Of a stretch of 64,000 bases of DNA, positions 35,801-43,025 are shown in pieces. Numbering within the stretch: position 1 is the stretch's first letter; each line of letters opens with the position of its first letter. This DNA is from CAZJYI01 sp964550025. Its GTDB lineage: Bacteria; Verrucomicrobiota; Kiritimatiellia; UBA8416; CAYOBW01. The translations under genes were made by a program, and so were the position numbers. Under the pieces are notes generated by a model that worked only from the letters and a program-made list of their open reading frames with translations, was not told the DNA's origin and did no database searches. The stretch spans positions 40,675 through 104,674 of the forward strand of contig CAZJYI010000017.1 of assembly GCA_964550025.1 (NCBI GenBank), written 5' to 3'.

Positions 35801-36307
35801 CCTGCGGCGCTGAATGCGACGGCTGGAACATCGGCGGGTTCGGTCGACCTGACGTGGTCGCCCGTCGCGGGGGCGACGAGCTATGGCGTCTGGTGGAGCA
35901 GAACCCCGCAGGTCGGCACGGCCGAACGAATCGCGACGGGTGTGACGACGACGAGCTACGGCGATCGGGGCGCCGTGCCGTCCGTGCATGGGTACTACTG
36001 GGTGCGTGGGCTCAGCGCGTCGTCCGTGGGGGCATACAGCGCGGCCGCGGAAGGCTGGCGCGGGGGCTCGGTACCCGTAGTCGAGGAAATGGGTATCGCC
36101 ATCGACGGTCGCGAGATGAGCCTCAGCGCCTGGAGTCTTGAGAATCGTCTCTATCGCGTGCAGATGGCGCCGTCACTGGACGGGGCTTGGGAGGACCTCC
36201 CGGGTTTCCCGGAGGTAGATGGTACCGGACGCCTCATTGACTGCGTCAGGTTTGGCACGGCCCTGGACCAGGGGTATTTCCGGTTGCGAATCCGCGACCG
36301 CGAGTGA
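32810..36307 (+). CDS. Giant secreted FN3/Calx-beta protein
   Basis: ATG 32810 gives 1165 residues with signal peptide MSRLTYVHASLVLAPWVVLC; the earlier start at 32741 lies inside the protease gene. After an N-terminal beta domain with no known match, several fibronectin-III modules follow: RWLTATGGASTVGLRWNRVL, PPVTNLTATQSDAGVVIEFD, DAPGGLTVYVDESNVAHLRW, APAALNATAGTSAGSVDLTW. A Calx-beta module carries YGTEDDTAVAGVDYAPRGGT. The end (VEEMGIAIDGREMSLSAWSL...YFRLRI) resembles the beta tail of neighbouring giant proteins. No catalytic motif is visible; an adhesive or structural surface role is likely, paired with the protease upstream. Confidence 0.82.
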   Translation: MSRLTYVHASLVLAPWVVLCAASQRAAADTHQFPGVNTDSPWVVTVTVEGENLEYGNSTLIGVARFLLYAGDSTVSVSVRASYTGPNAAEGAKPRVTLTSGHENWTYDSESDLYHHKPIDLQQVPSEQRYVSMGFQMEIDTKPGTQEPVDLFSGNIRFMPRLYVGIDASRGPHEAFLEAGVRSYRWENDTGLTLVVSNTPLESLAVEIVDSGVFSISSRIQTGKAIDTDPTGRADVRVVASLAENFDQYGHITDEVAFDVTSDRYYSGTRYRVKSIVRLPFGRVSFVDGSCYWRKDADHDWKELKQGTVLAPPNWVYVGKWFSIASLSRVGIDFCDGRRCILHTSHFGTTAEIGKELENHRLAAWVNLQDLPYDIARNPVSWGVYVFSKGAGKLTQVLLPGGWIVSRVVGSGTGNLLKYSLTPVQEENGGTKTGRMVANDVTSERDQHVTMTLFSDGTVTFENAGGPIDIAGPQNTITLPSGAMTMDDPAGLTPFSDLAASSLGADEGPVNPSLTPRDGANVSTRRPDVYVTFPGADSNDVASGSLECRVNGVLTLSRMETNGMAYVETGTLPDGPCTVDAAFTSLGGVRTTTGTTFTVDGAVSPPRWLTATGGASTVGLRWNRVLDYDLDGYRVFRSSASNGAYAELTGNLIKQPAFLDDSPLSHGFYKVRAVSTDGEESSFSTVADAVPGGAGATPPPVTNLTATQSDAGVVIEFDDDADPYVVWSIERSSAGGPFADVLAGERVWEAGTIDTTVTLGQSYTYRVTPYGLDGQVGTSAVSASVTVVDTSPDAPGGLTVYVDESNVAHLRWDPHRAGDVTLFNVYRDSGPGYAVIGTRPAGVTTYSDGPLAPGAHSWKVTAQDAAAQEGAGTIVHANWWRAGGPAGSFQFASGFQQIMKASGEAALTVTRTGGSSGGAFVQYGTEDDTAVAGVDYAPRGGTLIFAQGEESKAIRVPLLPGAGFSRFKVKLFAVLGGGTLGSPATTTIALMAGGLAAPAALNATAGTSAGSVDLTWSPVAGATSYGVWWSRTPQVGTAERIATGVTTTSYGDRGAVPSVHGYYWVRGLSASSVGAYSAAAEGWRGGSVPVVEEMGIAIDGREMSLSAWSLENRLYRVQMAPSLDGAWEDLPGFPEVDGTGRLIDCVRFGTALDQGYFRLRIRDRE

Positions 36308-36322
36308 TGCGAGCTCCGTTAG

Positions 36323-36505
36323 GTGCGGCTTGAGGATCCGTCGCACTTCTCTCCATCGGGCTACATCGACCTCCTCAGGCTGTTCCCGCGCTCACGGCGG
36401 TGCTACGCGTTTGCCCGCACCAAGATCGTTTGGTCCGCAAACGAGGCGGTGCCGTTCGAACTGCGTACTGATGACCAAGGCGTCCTCTGGGTGAACGGCG
36501 CACCC
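36323..36505 (+). pseudogene. Remnant of a beta-sandwich module gene
   Basis: A frame reads VRLEDPSHFSPSGYIDLLRL, then CYAFARTKIVWSANEAVPFE and TDDQGVLWVNGAP. This is the last-domain pattern of PVC secreted hydrolases and closely parallels VGIDDDGDLWLNRRH at the end of the 1909-residue protein at 54918. After it comes a serine-rich tail from TTTGCC-type tandem text. No start or signal; likely a decayed 3' piece. The 36308-36624 spacer holds nothing else recognisable. Confidence 0.5.
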
Positions 36506-36624
36506 TCGTCTTTGCCCTCATCTTTGCCGTCGTCCAGTCGTTCGTCCAGGGTGTAGGTGAATGAGCGTCCGCCAATCGCGCGCCCCTTTCTTGCCCGCGG
36601 CTCTCCGGCTTCATCCGCTCCCGA

Positions 36625-37740
36625 TCATTTGCCCTTCTTCGCAACACCCGGCACCTTGCCGACCTCGGGAATCGATTTGGCGATAGGCTTTGCCTTCAGA
36701 AGCTCCGCGGTCTCGCGCAGGATGGTCAGCGCTTCGGGCTGGATCTCTCCGTTGCCGTCCGGTCCCACGTTGAGGAGGAGATTGCCGCCCTTGCGGTTGA
36801 TGTCCGCGAGCTTGTTGTAGACGGTCTCCGCGTTCTTCCACGCGTGGTCGTGCTTCTTGTAGCCCCACGACTTGTTCATCGTGTAGCAGCCTTCCCAGTG
36901 CTTTCCGAACGCCTTGTCGAAATGCCGCTGTTCCTGGGTTACGAAGTCGAGTTCGAACTCCTTGCGCTTGGCCACGCGGTTGTTGACAATCACATTGGGA
37001 GCGGCTTCCCGGATGGTGTTGTAGAGCGCGATGCCGTCCTGCAGCGTCCACCAGTCGGCCCAGTCTCCGTCGAACCAGAGCACGGCAGGATCGTAGTTCT
37101 CGATCAGCTCCATGACCTGGTTCTTCTGGTAGGCGACGTACTCCTGCTTGCGGTCGCCCACGATGATGGTCTTTCCCGGCCAGCCCTTCTTCCCCACCTC
37201 CGAGGGACGCTTCTGCGAAGGGTGATTCCAATCGATGATGCTGTAGTAGAGCCCGAATTTGATTCCGTGCTTCCTGCAGGCCCGGTTCAGTTCCTCCAGG
37301 ATATCCCGCCCCTTGAACGGCGTGCCGGCAACATCGAACTCCGTGTGTCTGCTGTCCCAAAGGCAGAACCCTTCGTGGTGCTTGGATGTGATCACAAGGT
37401 ACTTCATCCCGGCCTGTTTGGCCGTGCGAACAATGAAGTCCGCATCGAACTTGGCCGGATTGAATGTCTTGAGGAGCTCTGCGTATTCGTCCCGGGGGAT
37501 ATCGGCATTGCCCTGTATCCACTCCGCGTATTTCTTGATCTGCTGCCCTTTCCACACGCCCCCTGCCTGCGAGTAGAGACCGAAGTGGATGAACATGCCG
37601 TACTCTGCCACCGCGAACCACTGCATCCGTTTGTTGTAGTCGGGCAGGGCTTCCGGCTTGATCTGCGCCGCGTGCGCAGCGCATGCCGTGGCGACCATCA
37701 TCGATGCGATACATACTGTCGTCTGGAGCGTTGTCCTCAT
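36625..37740 (-). CDS. GH29 alpha-L-fucosidase
   Basis: The 371-residue secreted enzyme (signal MRTTLQTTVCIASMMVATAC) carries WFAVAEYGMFIHFGLYSQAG, KHHEGFCLWDS (H121-H122 substrate contacts) and LWFDGDW with the expected nucleophile D224. The end motif LLLNVGPDGNGEIQPEA is diagnostic of GH29. It should release L-fucose from fucosylated glycans with retention. The length is that of the catalytic domain without extra carbohydrate-binding modules. It lies near other polymer-degrading genes (GH127) but is transcribed alone, 178 bases downstream of the chemosensory operon's end. Confidence 0.95.
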   Translation of the reverse strand: MRTTLQTTVCIASMMVATACAAHAAQIKPEALPDYNKRMQWFAVAEYGMFIHFGLYSQAGGVWKGQQIKKYAEWIQGNADIPRDEYAELLKTFNPAKFDADFIVRTAKQAGMKYLVITSKHHEGFCLWDSRHTEFDVAGTPFKGRDILEELNRACRKHGIKFGLYYSIIDWNHPSQKRPSEVGKKGWPGKTIIVGDRKQEYVAYQKNQVMELIENYDPAVLWFDGDWADWWTLQDGIALYNTIREAAPNVIVNNRVAKRKEFELDFVTQEQRHFDKAFGKHWEGCYTMNKSWGYKKHDHAWKNAETVYNKLADINRKGGNLLLNVGPDGNGEIQPEALTILRETAELLKAKPIAKSIPEVGKVPGVAKKGK

Positions 37741-37918
37741 TTTCCGTCCTCCCTGCTCGTTTCGCCGGCAACCCTTCCTGGCGGTTTGTGACTCACTGTT
37801 TCACAACGATTCATGCGTGACCAGTGGAGAAGATGCGCCACGTTGACGGATCGGTCAAGGATGACGGCTACTGTGGATTCCTGTGGCGGGATGCGCGGGG
37901 AACAGCAGCAGGTCGTGA

Positions 37919-39271
37919 CTACTCCCCGGGCTCGCCGCCCTCCCGTCCCTGGGAAACCGGAAGGCTGACCGTAAACGTTGCCCCTTCGCCCGATGTCCCC
38001 TTTGCCTCTATGGCGCCGTGGTGCCGTTCCGCGATTTTGCGGCAGATGGCCAGCCCGATACCCGTGCCTTCGTACTCGCCGCGACGATGCAGACGGCGGA
38101 AGATGGTGAAGATCTGATCGGCGTGCTTTTCGTCGAAACCGATCCCGTTGTCCGCAACACTGACCTCACACGTGTCATTCTCAATCCGGCAGGTCACCCT
38201 CACCAGCGGCGGTTCGCCCTCCCTGTGGAACTTGAGCGCGTTGCCGATGAGGTTCTGCATGAGCTGTCGCATCTGCGTGCCGTCCGCCTGAATAACCGGC
38301 AACTTGGCGACCTCGATGCGACCGCCGGTCTCCTCTGTTCTCGATTCCAGGTCGCTGATCACCGTGCGCACAATCCCGTTCAAGTCGACGGGTTCGAACG
38401 GTTGGGCCTTGGTGCTGACGCGTGACAGCGCCAGCACGTCCTTGATGAGCTCACTCATGCGCCCAGCCGCACTCGTCATTCGATCCAGGTAACCGCAGGC
38501 GTCGTCCGTCAGCGAGTCTCTGTGGCGTCGCACCAGGAGGTCGGCGAACGAGGTGATCTTCCGGAGTGGTTCCTGCAGGTCGTGCGAGACGGCATAGGCG
38601 AACTGCTCGAGGTCGCTGTTGGAGCGCGCCAGTTCATCCAGCGTTCGCTTCAACCCTTCCTCCGCGCGCATGCGCTCGGAGACCTCTTCCTTGAGCTGCA
38701 GCAGTCTGTCGGTGAGCTGTTCGTTCAGACGCTGGACCTCCAGGTGTGCCTCCGTGAGCTGGCGGTTCTGTTCTACCGCGTTTTCGTAGGTGGCGAGCAG
38801 GAGTTTCAGAATGTCTCGCCGCTCCGTTGTTACGACGTACCGCTCATCGCCCATGAGGACCTCGGCGGCCCCTTCGTCGCTTCCCGGTTCGGGGGATGGG
38901 TTCCGCAGAATCTCGATCTTCGAGATGAGGTACTCGTCGCCGTACGGCTTGGTGATGAAGTAGTCGGCCTGGGCTTCCAGCGCCCGGACGACTTCAACCG
39001 GTTCAAGCAGCGCCGTGAGCAGAATAACGGGAATGTCGCGCAGGGACGCATCCTCCTTGACGGCCCGGCACAGGCCATAACCATCCATGACTGGCATGGT
39101 AACGTCACTGATCACGAGGTCGGGCCTCTCGGCGCGAATCACATCGAGGGCGTCGCGGCCGTTGTGCGCGGCCGAGACGCGATAGCCTTCTTCCTCGAGG
39201 ATGATTCGAAGTCGATGCGCCTGCGTGACGCTGTCCTCCGCGATCACCACGTTCCATTTCGGCGCCGTCAT
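37919..39271 (-). CDS. Receiver-histidine kinase hybrid protein
   Basis: The 450-residue soluble protein begins with a receiver domain (1-125; AEDS, phosphoacceptor D56 in LVISDVTMP, K108 in TKPYG). A coiled coil follows (about 155-210), then a HisKA domain with H230 (AYAVSHDLQEPLRKITSF) and a HATPase (NLIGNALKFH, SVADNGIGFD, GTGIGLAICRKI). A receiver at the front of a kinase lets phosphorylation from CheA tune kinase output. It is the last gene of the chemosensory operon; its ATG overlaps the previous stop by four bases. No cognate output domain is encoded beside it. Confidence 0.92.
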   Translation of the reverse strand: MTAPKWNVVIAEDSVTQAHRLRIILEEEGYRVSAAHNGRDALDVIRAERPDLVISDVTMPVMDGYGLCRAVKEDASLRDIPVILLTALLEPVEVVRALEAQADYFITKPYGDEYLISKIEILRNPSPEPGSDEGAAEVLMGDERYVVTTERRDILKLLLATYENAVEQNRQLTEAHLEVQRLNEQLTDRLLQLKEEVSERMRAEEGLKRTLDELARSNSDLEQFAYAVSHDLQEPLRKITSFADLLVRRHRDSLTDDACGYLDRMTSAAGRMSELIKDVLALSRVSTKAQPFEPVDLNGIVRTVISDLESRTEETGGRIEVAKLPVIQADGTQMRQLMQNLIGNALKFHREGEPPLVRVTCRIENDTCEVSVADNGIGFDEKHADQIFTIFRRLHRRGEYEGTGIGLAICRKIAERHHGAIEAKGTSGEGATFTVSLPVSQGREGGEPGE

Positions 39272-39684
39272 GGGTTGTCACCTTCCAGGGGGCGGGGGCG
39301 AACGCTGGCCAATCGCTTGATCTTCTCGCCCAGCTCGCGCCCCCATTCGCCGCTGTAGCCGGCGGGCTTGCCGAGCACTTCGAGCGCTCCGGCCTTCATG
39401 GCCTCGAACACCACGTCGAAATCGCTCGACTCGGCGTGAGCCGTCACAAAGATGATCGGCTTCGGCCGCTCGCTCATGATGCGTCGCGTTGCCTCCAATC
39501 CATTCATATCCGGCATGACAACATCCATCGTGATGACATCCGGATCGAGCTCCGCGGTCATCGCTACCGCTTCCGTTCCGTTGCGGGCCTGTCCGACGAC
39601 CTCGATGTCGGGGTCCTCCTCCAGCAGCGTTACCAGGAGTTCGCGTATCGTGTCCGAATCCTCAACGACCAGAACTCGCAGCAT
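39268..39684 (-). CDS. Stand-alone receiver domain protein (CheB-receiver-like)
   Basis: The 138-residue protein starts MLRVLVVEDSDTIRELLVTL behind AGGAGG; the longer frame is CheB shadow. The acid pocket is VVEDS, with phosphoacceptor D54 in VITMDVVMPDMNG and a conserved Lys in VLGKPAG. The sequence is closest to the receiver half of CheB (EVVGQARNGTEAVAMTAELD), with no methylesterase domain and a short basic tail. In an operon without a classical CheY it may serve as the diffusible output or a phosphate sink. It overlaps cheB by 23 bases and the following kinase gene by four. Confidence 0.9.
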   Translation of the reverse strand: MLRVLVVEDSDTIRELLVTLLEEDPDIEVVGQARNGTEAVAMTAELDPDVITMDVVMPDMNGLEATRRIMSERPKPIIFVTAHAESSDFDVVFEAMKAGALEVLGKPAGYSGEWGRELGEKIKRLASVRPRPLEGDNP

Positions 39685-40750
39685 GTTCCGTCCTCCTATA
39701 TGACTCCGCGTCGGCCGTTGCCAGTTCGACCAGACGCCCCGGAATCCGGTCCACGGCCAACACTTCGTCGACGCCCCCCAATGTAATTGCCTGCTTCGGC
39801 ATGCCGAAGACCACGCAGGTCTCCTCATTCTGTGCCAGCGTCATGGCGCCGGCATCGTGCAGGTCCTTCATTCCACTCGCACCATCGCTCCCCATCCCGG
39901 TCAGCAGCACACCCACCGCGGACGGTCCATACGCCCGGGCAAGCGACTCGAAAAGCACCGTGGCCGAAGGGCGGTGGCCGCCGACCGGCGCGCAATCGGA
40001 GAGTCGGATCAGACCGTCTGCCGCGACTCGCGTGTGGTGTGCGTCGGGTGCGAGGTACACCGTGCCCGCCCGCAGGGCCGCGCCGTCTTCGGCGATGCAG
40101 ACCCGCGGGGGAGTGGTGTCATTCAGCCACCTGGCCATCCCCGTCATGAACCCGGCGCTGATGTGCTGCACGACAACGATCGGTACGGGCAGATCGGCCG
40201 GCAGACGCTTCAGGATGAGCTGGATGGCCGGCGGCCCGCCCGTCGACGCGCCCATCCCGATGACGCGCACGCGGCGCGGCCCCGGGCGATGTGCGGCCGG
40301 GCGGCGCGGTGCGGTGGCGCGTTCAGTCTTCCTGAGCTGGCGGCGACGCCTGACCACTTTCACTCTAGCCATCGCCTTCACTTGCCGGATGAGCTTGTCT
40401 GCCTGCGGATCCGCGCCGGGCAGACCGCGAGGCTTGCCGGTCACCATCAGGGCCCCGGCCTCGACGGCATGAAAGGTCACGCCGAGCTCCGCGTCGGATG
40501 CCGTGCTGGTGAGCACGACAATGGGCAGCGGGGCCTCGGCCATGGCCTTCCGGATGAGCCCATACCCGTCGAGCTTCGGCATGCGGATGTCCGTGGTCAT
40601 GATGTCAGGCTGCAATTCCCTCAACAGGGCCCAGGCTTCTTCACCGTTGCTGGCGGCACCGACCACCTCCAAGTCCGGGTCGCTCTCCAGCACGCTGCGG
40701 ATCAGGTACCGCAGTGTCGGCGAATCTTCAGCTATCAGTACCCGAATCAT
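39662..40750 (-). CDS. cheB: Chemotaxis response regulator protein-glutamate methylesterase CheB
   Basis: The 362-residue protein has a receiver (1-125; D54 in MTTDIRMP) and a C-terminal methylesterase with catalytic S169 (GMGASTGGPP), H196 (VVQHISAGF) and D289 (LTGMGSDGASG), all intact. It removes methyl groups from (and deamidates) chemoreceptors and is activated by phosphotransfer from CheA. It sits four bases after cheA and overlaps the lone receiver gene. Together with CheR in the same operon it completes an adaptation pair. Confidence 0.97.
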   Translation of the reverse strand: MIRVLIAEDSPTLRYLIRSVLESDPDLEVVGAASNGEEAWALLRELQPDIMTTDIRMPKLDGYGLIRKAMAEAPLPIVVLTSTASDAELGVTFHAVEAGALMVTGKPRGLPGADPQADKLIRQVKAMARVKVVRRRRQLRKTERATAPRRPAAHRPGPRRVRVIGMGASTGGPPAIQLILKRLPADLPVPIVVVQHISAGFMTGMARWLNDTTPPRVCIAEDGAALRAGTVYLAPDAHHTRVAADGLIRLSDCAPVGGHRPSATVLFESLARAYGPSAVGVLLTGMGSDGASGMKDLHDAGAMTLAQNEETCVVFGMPKQAITLGGVDEVLAVDRIPGRLVELATADAESYRRTEHAASSGR

Positions 40751-40754
40751 GCCT

Positions 40755-43025
40755 TTACCCTACCAGTCGTTCCATCGTTTCCAGAAGCTCATTCTGGTCG
40801 AACGTGCCCTTGGCAATGTAGGCGTCCGCGCCGGCTTCCAGCCCACGGAGTCTGTCCTCCTGGGAATGCAGGGCCGTGACCAGTATTACCGGCAATTCCC
40901 TCACGCGTTCGTTGGCCCTGACCCATTCCGTCAGTGCGATGCCGTCCATGCGTGGCATGTCGACATCGGACACAATCGCGTCCAGATTGCCGCTTTCCGC
41001 GATGGCGCACGCCTCTTCGCCGTCCGCGGCCACCAGCACCTTGTAGCCGGCGTTCTCGAGGATGTTCCGCTCCAGTGTCCGGGTGGTGATCGAATCATCC
41101 ACCACCAGAACACGCCGCCGCGGTATTTCCGGCGCTGCCGGCACACGTTGCTTGGGAGCGACGGCTCGCGAGCCCTGGGTCGCCGTGATGATGTCGGCCA
41201 CGTTCAGAACGATGACGACCTGTCCGCTACCGAGAATGGAGCCGCCGGCTACGGTCCGCACGCGCTTCATTACCGTGCCCAGCGGTTTCATGACCACAAT
41301 CTGCGTGCCGCACAGACCATCAACGCACACCGCAACCCGCTTCGCTACGGCGCCCAGCAAGACGACGGGCATCTTCCTGCCGTCCGTGGCCACCGGGGCC
41401 GCTTCTGAAAACTCCAGCACCCGGCTCAGGCCAATCAACGGCACGGGTTCGCCGTCCACGTGGATGGTCTGCTTGCCCTCCACGCTGCCGACACTGTCCG
41501 GGTCCACTCCCAGGATGCGGATCACGTTGCGCGTGGGGACGGCTACCGTTTGGTCGCCCGCGGCCACGAGAAGGACGTGAGTCGTTGCAACGGTCAGCGG
41601 CAACGTCATCGTGAAGGTCGTTCCCATGCCGGCCGTCGACTCCACGCCGATCAGGCCGTGCAGGCCCTCGAGGTTCTTGCGTACCACGTCCATCCCCACG
41701 CCGCGCCCGGAAATCTCGCTCGACTGCGTTTTCGTCGAAAGACCGGAATGGAACATCAGGTCCATCGCTTCCCGTTCGGTCTGACGGGCCGCGCGTTCTT
41801 CCGTCACCACCCCCGACCGCACGGCCGCGCGCCGAATGCCCTCGAGGTCGATGCCGCGGCCGTCGTCGCTGACCGCCACGACGACCGTGTCTCCCTTCTG
41901 TTCAGCCCGGATACGGATCGTTCCACGGCGGGTTTTGCCGCTTGCTTCCCGTTCGTCCGGGAGCTCGATGCCGTGGTCCACCGCATTGCGCAGCAGATGC
42001 GTCAGCGGGTCTTTGATGGCCTCCATGACGTGCCGGTCGAGTTCCGTGTCCGCGCCTTCCGTTTCCAGTATCACGTCTTTCCGGCGCTCGTGCGCCAGGT
42101 CGCGCACCATGCGGGGAAAGCTGGTCAGAAGGTCATCAAGGGGAAACATGCGAATCCTGCGCACTTCATCCTGCAGCTCGTCGGTGAGCAAGGACAGGTA
42201 GGCGAAGTCATCGGCGAAGCTGCGCGTACACTGGTCGACCGTCGCGCCAAGCTGCCTGATCCCCTCCGACGGGGATTCTCCTCGGGCCACTGCCGGGGCG
42301 TCCTTTCCGGCTCCCGCGACCGGCACTCGCCAGCGCTTCTCCAGGTGTGCGAACCGTTCCTGGACGTCTCGCAGTTCGCTCAAGCGGTGCTCAATCCGCA
42401 TGCGGGCATTGAGCAACTGCCCGACCCCGGTCAGCAGTGCGTCCAGCTTGGCCGTGCCGATGCGGACTGTGCCGCCGGCGGGCTGAGTCGAGGCGACCGC
42501 GCGCCGCGTCTCGGGCTCGGACCGTACCTTGTGTTGTGCGGTCCGCGGCGTGCCTGTCGCAGGCGGTTTCTCCGCCGTTGCGGCCGGTGCCCGCGCCGTC
42601 TTCCCGGCAGGCATCTTTGCCTTGGTGTCATGCACTGCGCGCAAGCGGTTGAGTACGCCCTCGCGCCTGTCCGACGAGAGCATCTCTCCCCTCAAGTGAG
42701 CGCTCATCGCGTCCCTCAGAGCGTCAACGCCGGCAAAGAGGGTGTCACATACGGCGGTGTCAACGGTCAATTCCTTGCGTTTGATGTCGCCAACGACATC
42801 CTCCATCCTGTGGGCGATGTTCTCGATGTCGTGCAGTTCTACGGGTCGTGAAGCTCCCTTGAGACTGTGGACGGCGCGAAAGAGCTCGTCGAGCAGGGGT
42901 GCAACTTCCTCCTCCGGCAGTCCCTGGTCCAACGCGAGCAGACCTTTGTCGAGCGTTCGCAGGTGCTCGTCCAACTCGCCCTCGAACGTGACCATCAGGC
43001 GCTTCTTTATTTCTTTTTCGTCCAT
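40755..43025 (-). CDS. cheA: Chemotaxis histidine kinase CheA with C-terminal receiver
   Basis: The 756-residue protein (ATG 43025; a GTG codon one earlier is the alternative) has an Hpt domain (phosphorylated His in LFRAVHSLKGASRPV, about residue 53), a proline/alanine linker, a dimerisation region, a HATPase (HLLRNAVDHGIELPDER; VSDDGRGIDLEGIRR; GRGVGMDVV), a CheW-like domain (about 500-620) and a C-terminal receiver (VVDDSITTRTLERN; IVSDVDMPRMDG). Hybrid CheA-REC proteins occur in alternative chemosensory systems. Its start overlaps the receptor stop (TGATG). It couples the two receptors to CheB and the receiver proteins downstream. Confidence 0.96.
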   Translation of the reverse strand: MDEKEIKKRLMVTFEGELDEHLRTLDKGLLALDQGLPEEEVAPLLDELFRAVHSLKGASRPVELHDIENIAHRMEDVVGDIKRKELTVDTAVCDTLFAGVDALRDAMSAHLRGEMLSSDRREGVLNRLRAVHDTKAKMPAGKTARAPAATAEKPPATGTPRTAQHKVRSEPETRRAVASTQPAGGTVRIGTAKLDALLTGVGQLLNARMRIEHRLSELRDVQERFAHLEKRWRVPVAGAGKDAPAVARGESPSEGIRQLGATVDQCTRSFADDFAYLSLLTDELQDEVRRIRMFPLDDLLTSFPRMVRDLAHERRKDVILETEGADTELDRHVMEAIKDPLTHLLRNAVDHGIELPDEREASGKTRRGTIRIRAEQKGDTVVVAVSDDGRGIDLEGIRRAAVRSGVVTEERAARQTEREAMDLMFHSGLSTKTQSSEISGRGVGMDVVRKNLEGLHGLIGVESTAGMGTTFTMTLPLTVATTHVLLVAAGDQTVAVPTRNVIRILGVDPDSVGSVEGKQTIHVDGEPVPLIGLSRVLEFSEAAPVATDGRKMPVVLLGAVAKRVAVCVDGLCGTQIVVMKPLGTVMKRVRTVAGGSILGSGQVVIVLNVADIITATQGSRAVAPKQRVPAAPEIPRRRVLVVDDSITTRTLERNILENAGYKVLVAADGEEACAIAESGNLDAIVSDVDMPRMDGIALTEWVRANERVRELPVILVTALHSQEDRLRGLEAGADAYIAKGTFDQNELLETMERLVG

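Noticed and set aside
41460..42851. A 463-codon plus-strand frame inside cheA
   Set aside because: Shadow of cheA; low-complexity His/Arg/Val-rich text.
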